Below, one piece after another: positions 62,601 through 64,000 of a DNA stretch of 64,000 bases; positions within the stretch are counted from its first letter, which is position 1; the number at the start of each line of letters is the position of its first letter. The notes under the pieces were generated by a model. It was not told where the DNA came from. It made no database searches and saw only the letters and a list, made by a program, of their open reading frames with translations. A program made the position numbers and the translations under genes. This DNA is from Megachile rotundata (Eukaryota > Arthropoda > Insecta > Hymenoptera > Megachilidae): the NCBI RefSeq assembly GCF_050947335.1, contig NC_134984.1, positions 14,923,926 to 14,987,925 of the forward strand, written 5' to 3'.

Positions 62601-64000
62601 GCTGTTAATAATCGTGATTTGCAGCAACTTCTGCAAGTTTATGCTGAAAACGTGGATCTGGCAGCACCTTTGCCGACATCGGTAAGATTAACTATTTACG
62701 ATCATATCAGTACTTATAGTCTTGAAGATGTAGTAGATAAAAAAAGACATTTCCAATGCGTTTATTTTTATTTAAACTATGTCTCTTCTTTACAGGACGT
62801 AGGCGAAACGGCGTTACATTTAGCTATTTTGCGAGAAATGGGAAACAGTTTGCACATCGTCGATTTTCTTGTGCAAAATATGTCGACAGGTGGTATAGAC
62901 AGAACTACCATTGATGGTGAAACAGCGTTACATCTTTGCGCGAGGCACGACAGGGCAGAAGCAATGAAATTATTACTACGGGCAGGTGCTGACCCAACAC
63001 ATCGAAATAAGCAAGATAAAACACCGTTGGACATTGCACAAGAAATGGGTCATCATACTTGTAAAGAACTGGTAAGGGATTATATAACCATTATGAGTTG
63101 TTGCAGATGAAATGTATTTTATATTTGTTATAGTTTTACTACGTAATATCAGTTATTTGTAATGGCAGAAATTTGTAAACATTTATTATAATAATTTCAT
63201 GTTAAACACTAAATAAACTTTAATAACATTCGTATGTTTTTACACATTCTTAGTTAAGTCACGCTTTACAAAGACAAAAAACATTGTTCGACAACGTGAA
63301 CATCGACTGGAATCTTTCGCACGATGAAGGCTCTACCGATTTCTCTGACGATGAAACAATAATAGAGGACAGAGTATGTTGAACTGACAATAATAGAAAC
63401 GTAATCTATTTTAACTATTTGTTCATAACTTATTTCATTTTGTTTAATTCTAGAACGGATGCTTAACACCGGAGAAAAAATCTCGTAGTAGACCACCTTC
63501 CTATGTTGGTGGCGGTGGTAGTGGTGGTGGTGCTGGGTCAGGAGACTCACCAGTGACATTACGCAGTCGAAGTAGCACTTGTGACAGCTTGCAAAGTGGT
63601 TCTTCACCGAGTTCCTCAACGAATAGACAACAGATGCCTCCACCACCACCTCCGCAGTCGAGGAAACCTGTTGCTGGTATGTGTTATGAGTTTAACATTA
63701 AATGTTTCAAACATGGCAGTGACAATAAAAAGAAAGAGTACTTGAAAGAAAGTGTTTGTTAAGAAGCAGCACGTGTAGATGTTTGATTACTCATTAGAGT
63801 AATGTTTGTGTTTCAGTACCTGCACCCATGGCGCCAGATATTTCAGTCAATATGCACGGGTCATTGAAGAAACGCGTAGCACCTCCACCACCACCGGCCG
63901 GAAGTACAGGTGGTATATCCTCCTCTCATTATGGTACACTACCTTCGTCCGCGTCCTTAGCAGCGTCAACGCATAGCCGTACAACGAGTGAACCGATCTT
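47691..64000 (+). CDS. Asap: Asap, ArfGAP with BAR, PH, ankyrin repeats (SH3 expected beyond edge); 14 exons, 3' truncated
   Basis: GTPase-activating protein for Arf1/Arf6-type GTPases that links membrane bending to actin and adhesion. Exons: 47691-47816, 59530-59602, 59904-60049, 60374-60628, 60956-61041, 61142-61298, 61422-61686, 61863-62090, 62193-62415, 62501-62681, 62796-63071, 63254-63373, 63454-63676, 63817-64000 (open). Phases agree at every join; 847 codons are visible. Order: N-terminal VSEFVEETREDYNSPTTSTF, BAR domain (about 30-280), PH (about 304-400), ArfGAP (about 420-545), ankyrin repeats (581-672), acidic linker DEGSTDFSDDE, Ser/Pro-rich tail with PPPPPP. The start codon has A at -3 and the family N-terminus follows at once. 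The SH3 domain and stop codon must lie to the right. An 11.7-kb first intron probably carries regulatory DNA. Confidence 0.96.
52220..52403. repeat. Tandem duplication of a 92-bp unit
   Basis: TTTTATTGAATTTTGCAAGG and the following 60 or so bases occur twice; GCAAGGACAGTTTGATATTC starts at 52241 and 52333. The copies differ by one base (GTTTAGAAATG against GTTTAAAAATG), so the event is recent. Confidence 0.92.
53420..53870. repeat. About 57-bp tandem repeat, alternating GCAAAATTTTATATTTTTCA and GCAAGATTTTAGATTTTTCA
   Basis: Units of the form TTTGGAGGTTTTCAAACTTG + GCAAGATTTTAGATTTTTCA alternate with GCAAAATTTTATATTTTTCA variants, giving a roughly 115-bp dimer in the middle of the array. Confidence 0.85.
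53935..54245. repeat. 80-82-bp tandem repeat (GCTTGCAGATTTGTCAAATG)
   Basis: Four copies of an 82-bp unit beginning GCTTGCAGATTTGTCAAATG; later starts are 54021, 54103 and 54183. It follows the previous array directly and shares the TTGCAnATTT core. A short ATAATAAATGTRCAT run follows at 54285-54350. Confidence 0.9.
55012..55136. repeat. 11-bp perfect inverted repeat bounding a 125-bp mixed-sequence block
   Basis: CTCTAATCAGA at 55012-55022 and its reverse complement TCTGATTAGAG at 55126-55136. The block is less AT-rich than the flanks and contains GGTTAGGT and CCACCGGGCGGAATCGATAC. It could be a small fold-back element or a structured regulatory block. Confidence 0.4.
55200..55440. repeat. 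Low-complexity ATGTGTATA/ATTATGTG stretch
   Basis: About 240 bases of irregular TATGTGTATATG, ATATGCATATGTATAATTAT and related motifs. The resulting minus-strand HIAYNIIIHMHI-type frame has no coding value. Confidence 0.7.
55690..56040. repeat. 55-bp minisatellite (TTCAATTATATAAAAATGTT)
   Basis: About six copies of TTCAATTATATAAAAATGTT followed by CAATTACGTTCAATTATATT and ATAATTTCAATTATA. A TTCAATTATA half-unit occurs twice within each copy. Confidence 0.92.
56740..57600. repeat. 14-15-bp satellite array, CTCAAAGGCTCAAACT type
   Basis: About 860 bases of CTCAAAGACTCAAACTCTCA and CTCAAGGACTC variants in irregular order. The base composition differs from the AATTTGG arrays (A and C on this strand, few G). 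It is the longest array in the window. Confidence 0.93.
58190..58790. repeat. 90-100-bp tandem repeat with GGTTAGGTTAGG blocks
   Basis: About seven diverged copies. Each has AATACTCTGAGTAATGTGGA (near 58200, 58300, 58390, 58483, 58573, 58672 and 58768), a GGGAGGCTCTGCTAAATTAG block and GGTTGGGTTATGGTTAGGTT. TTAGG, the usual insect telomere unit, is doubled in places but never forms a long pure tract. Confidence 0.85.
59530..61298 (+). CDS. Asap: Asap exons 2-6: BAR domain
   Basis: Five exons encode residues 43-281, mostly long amphipathic helices: LTKLKKAIKAIHNSGN, LERLGDAALKEQEPDIGAAF, KGDLRGVKGDLKRPFEKAW, KYAKIEKEKKQHAKEAG, ADEMEKERRLFQLQMCEY, TKKGIELLQHLVEYYHAQ and TQDEERRRLTELRNLL. KGDL-GVKGDLK-PFEKAWKDYE and EKERRLFQLQMCEYLIKVNE are hallmark ASAP BAR sequences. 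In the family this domain forms a curved dimer that senses or bends membranes and restrains GAP activity. Confidence 0.94.
61422..62090 (+). CDS. Asap: Asap exons 7-8: PH domain and start of ArfGAP domain
   Basis: Residues about 304-400 form the PH domain: TRSGHLLKKSEGKMRRVWQK at the start, the strand-rich core (VNLLTCQIKLVPDDKRGFDL) and YHFQAEDEADQRAWMSVL as the C-terminal helix with its invariant Trp. The KKSEGK...KRR basic pattern fits phosphoinositide binding, which stimulates GAP activity in this family. The end of exon 8 (ELQQAVIRCVMRLPGNDQCC) begins the ArfGAP fold with the first zinc cysteines. Confidence 0.93.
62193..62681 (+). CDS. Asap: Asap exons 9-10: ArfGAP catalytic domain
   Basis: Completes the zinc finger: CCDCSSQN from exon 8 joins DATWLSTNFGIIVCIECSGI. 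The cysteines are residues 438, 441, 459 and 462, with 17 residues in the middle instead of the usual 16. The catalytic arginine finger is Arg467 in SGIHRDLGVHISRIQSLTLD. Exon 10 continues MEERYDFIRAKYVDKRYVM, the standard end of the domain, and then the first ankyrin-like helices (LEHAVNNRDLQQLLQVYAE). The enzyme looks active. Confidence 0.93.
62796..63071 (+). CDS. Asap: Asap exon 11: ankyrin repeats
   Basis: A single phase-0 exon of 92 codons with two clear ankyrin repeats: GETALHLAILREMGNSLHIV and GETALHLCARHDRAEAMKLL, then LRAGADPTHRNKQDKTPLDI and a partial final repeat. These pack against the ArfGAP domain in the ASAP family. Confidence 0.94.
63254..64000 (+). CDS. Asap: Asap exons 12-14: acidic motif and Ser/Pro-rich tail, open at window edge
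   Basis: Exon 12 carries DWNLSHDEGSTDFSDDE, exon 13 a Gly-rich run followed by SPVTLRSRSSTCDSLQSGSS and a run of six prolines, and exon 14 KKRVAPPPPPAGS and further Ser-rich sequence. Such proline-rich stretches bind SH3 proteins (Src, CrkL type) in the family. The exon at 63817 is still open at base 64000, two bases into a codon. Confidence 0.9.

Larger units (their letters stand above)
59603..63816 (+). other. Asap: Downstream introns of Asap (short)
   Basis: Twelve introns between 59603 and 63816, from about 77 to 330 bases. They contain no arrays. Stops lie close behind each donor, so read-through frames (for example to 60640, 61349 and 61790) are not alternative proteins of note. Confidence 0.85.

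Noticed and set aside
62777..63034. An 85-codon minus-strand frame
   Set aside because: Antisense shadow of the Asap ankyrin exon.
1..64000. tRNA, rRNA, snRNA or known microRNA genes
   Set aside because: I looked for the tRNA B-box-like GGTTCGAATCC pattern and a bantam-like microRNA sequence and found none. A covariance-model scan would be needed to exclude divergent cases.

Overview
This is a stretch of nuclear DNA from an insect, most likely an aculeate hymenopteran (a bee or close relative). The evidence is the AT-rich introns and intergenic DNA, the compact exons with standard GT/AG introns, the insect-type versions of all four genes, the many short A/T-rich satellite arrays and the TTAGG-like motifs. 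The species-level guess is inference. No bacterial, viral or CRISPR features were seen.

Layout. (1) 4208-35552, minus strand: the complete coding region of Appl, the single insect orthologue of the amyloid precursor protein. It has 15 coding exons and encodes 704 residues. The first coding exon (signal peptide) is separated from the rest by a 17.5-kb intron filled with satellite arrays. (2) 35553-39976: intergenic DNA, including the likely Appl promoter and two short transposon-end-like fragments. (3) 39977-45030, minus strand: ETHE1, the mitochondrial persulfide dioxygenase, with 6 exons and 302 codons from the most upstream ATG. (4) 45665-46248, plus strand: RpS19, divergent from ETHE1, with its 5' untranslated exon probably ending at 45494. 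(5) 47691 to the right edge, plus strand: the ArfGAP gene Asap (BAR-PH-ArfGAP-ankyrin-proline-rich). Fourteen exons are visible, and the C-terminus (including any SH3 domain) lies beyond the window. Its first intron is 11.7 kb. All exon joins were checked by hand: splice sites, phases and codon counts agree throughout.

The four genes do not form a pathway. Appl is a neuronal membrane receptor-like protein, ETHE1 handles mitochondrial sulfide, RpS19 is a ribosomal protein and Asap controls Arf GTPases and membrane curvature. The only regulatory link the layout suggests is the shared ETHE1/RpS19 upstream region.

The remaining sequence is dominated by tandem arrays of 15-16-bp GGAATTTGG-type units in both orientations. 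Two pairs inside Appl intron 1 face each other and could fold into long hairpins in the pre-mRNA. One array has a regular 90-bp higher-order repeat. Other points of interest are a phase-compatible candidate alternative terminal exon of Appl, a 257-bp insertion with clean 4-bp target duplications that looks like a solo LTR in an ETHE1 intron, a 127-bp fold-back element and several distinct minisatellites. I found no convincing new multi-gene system.
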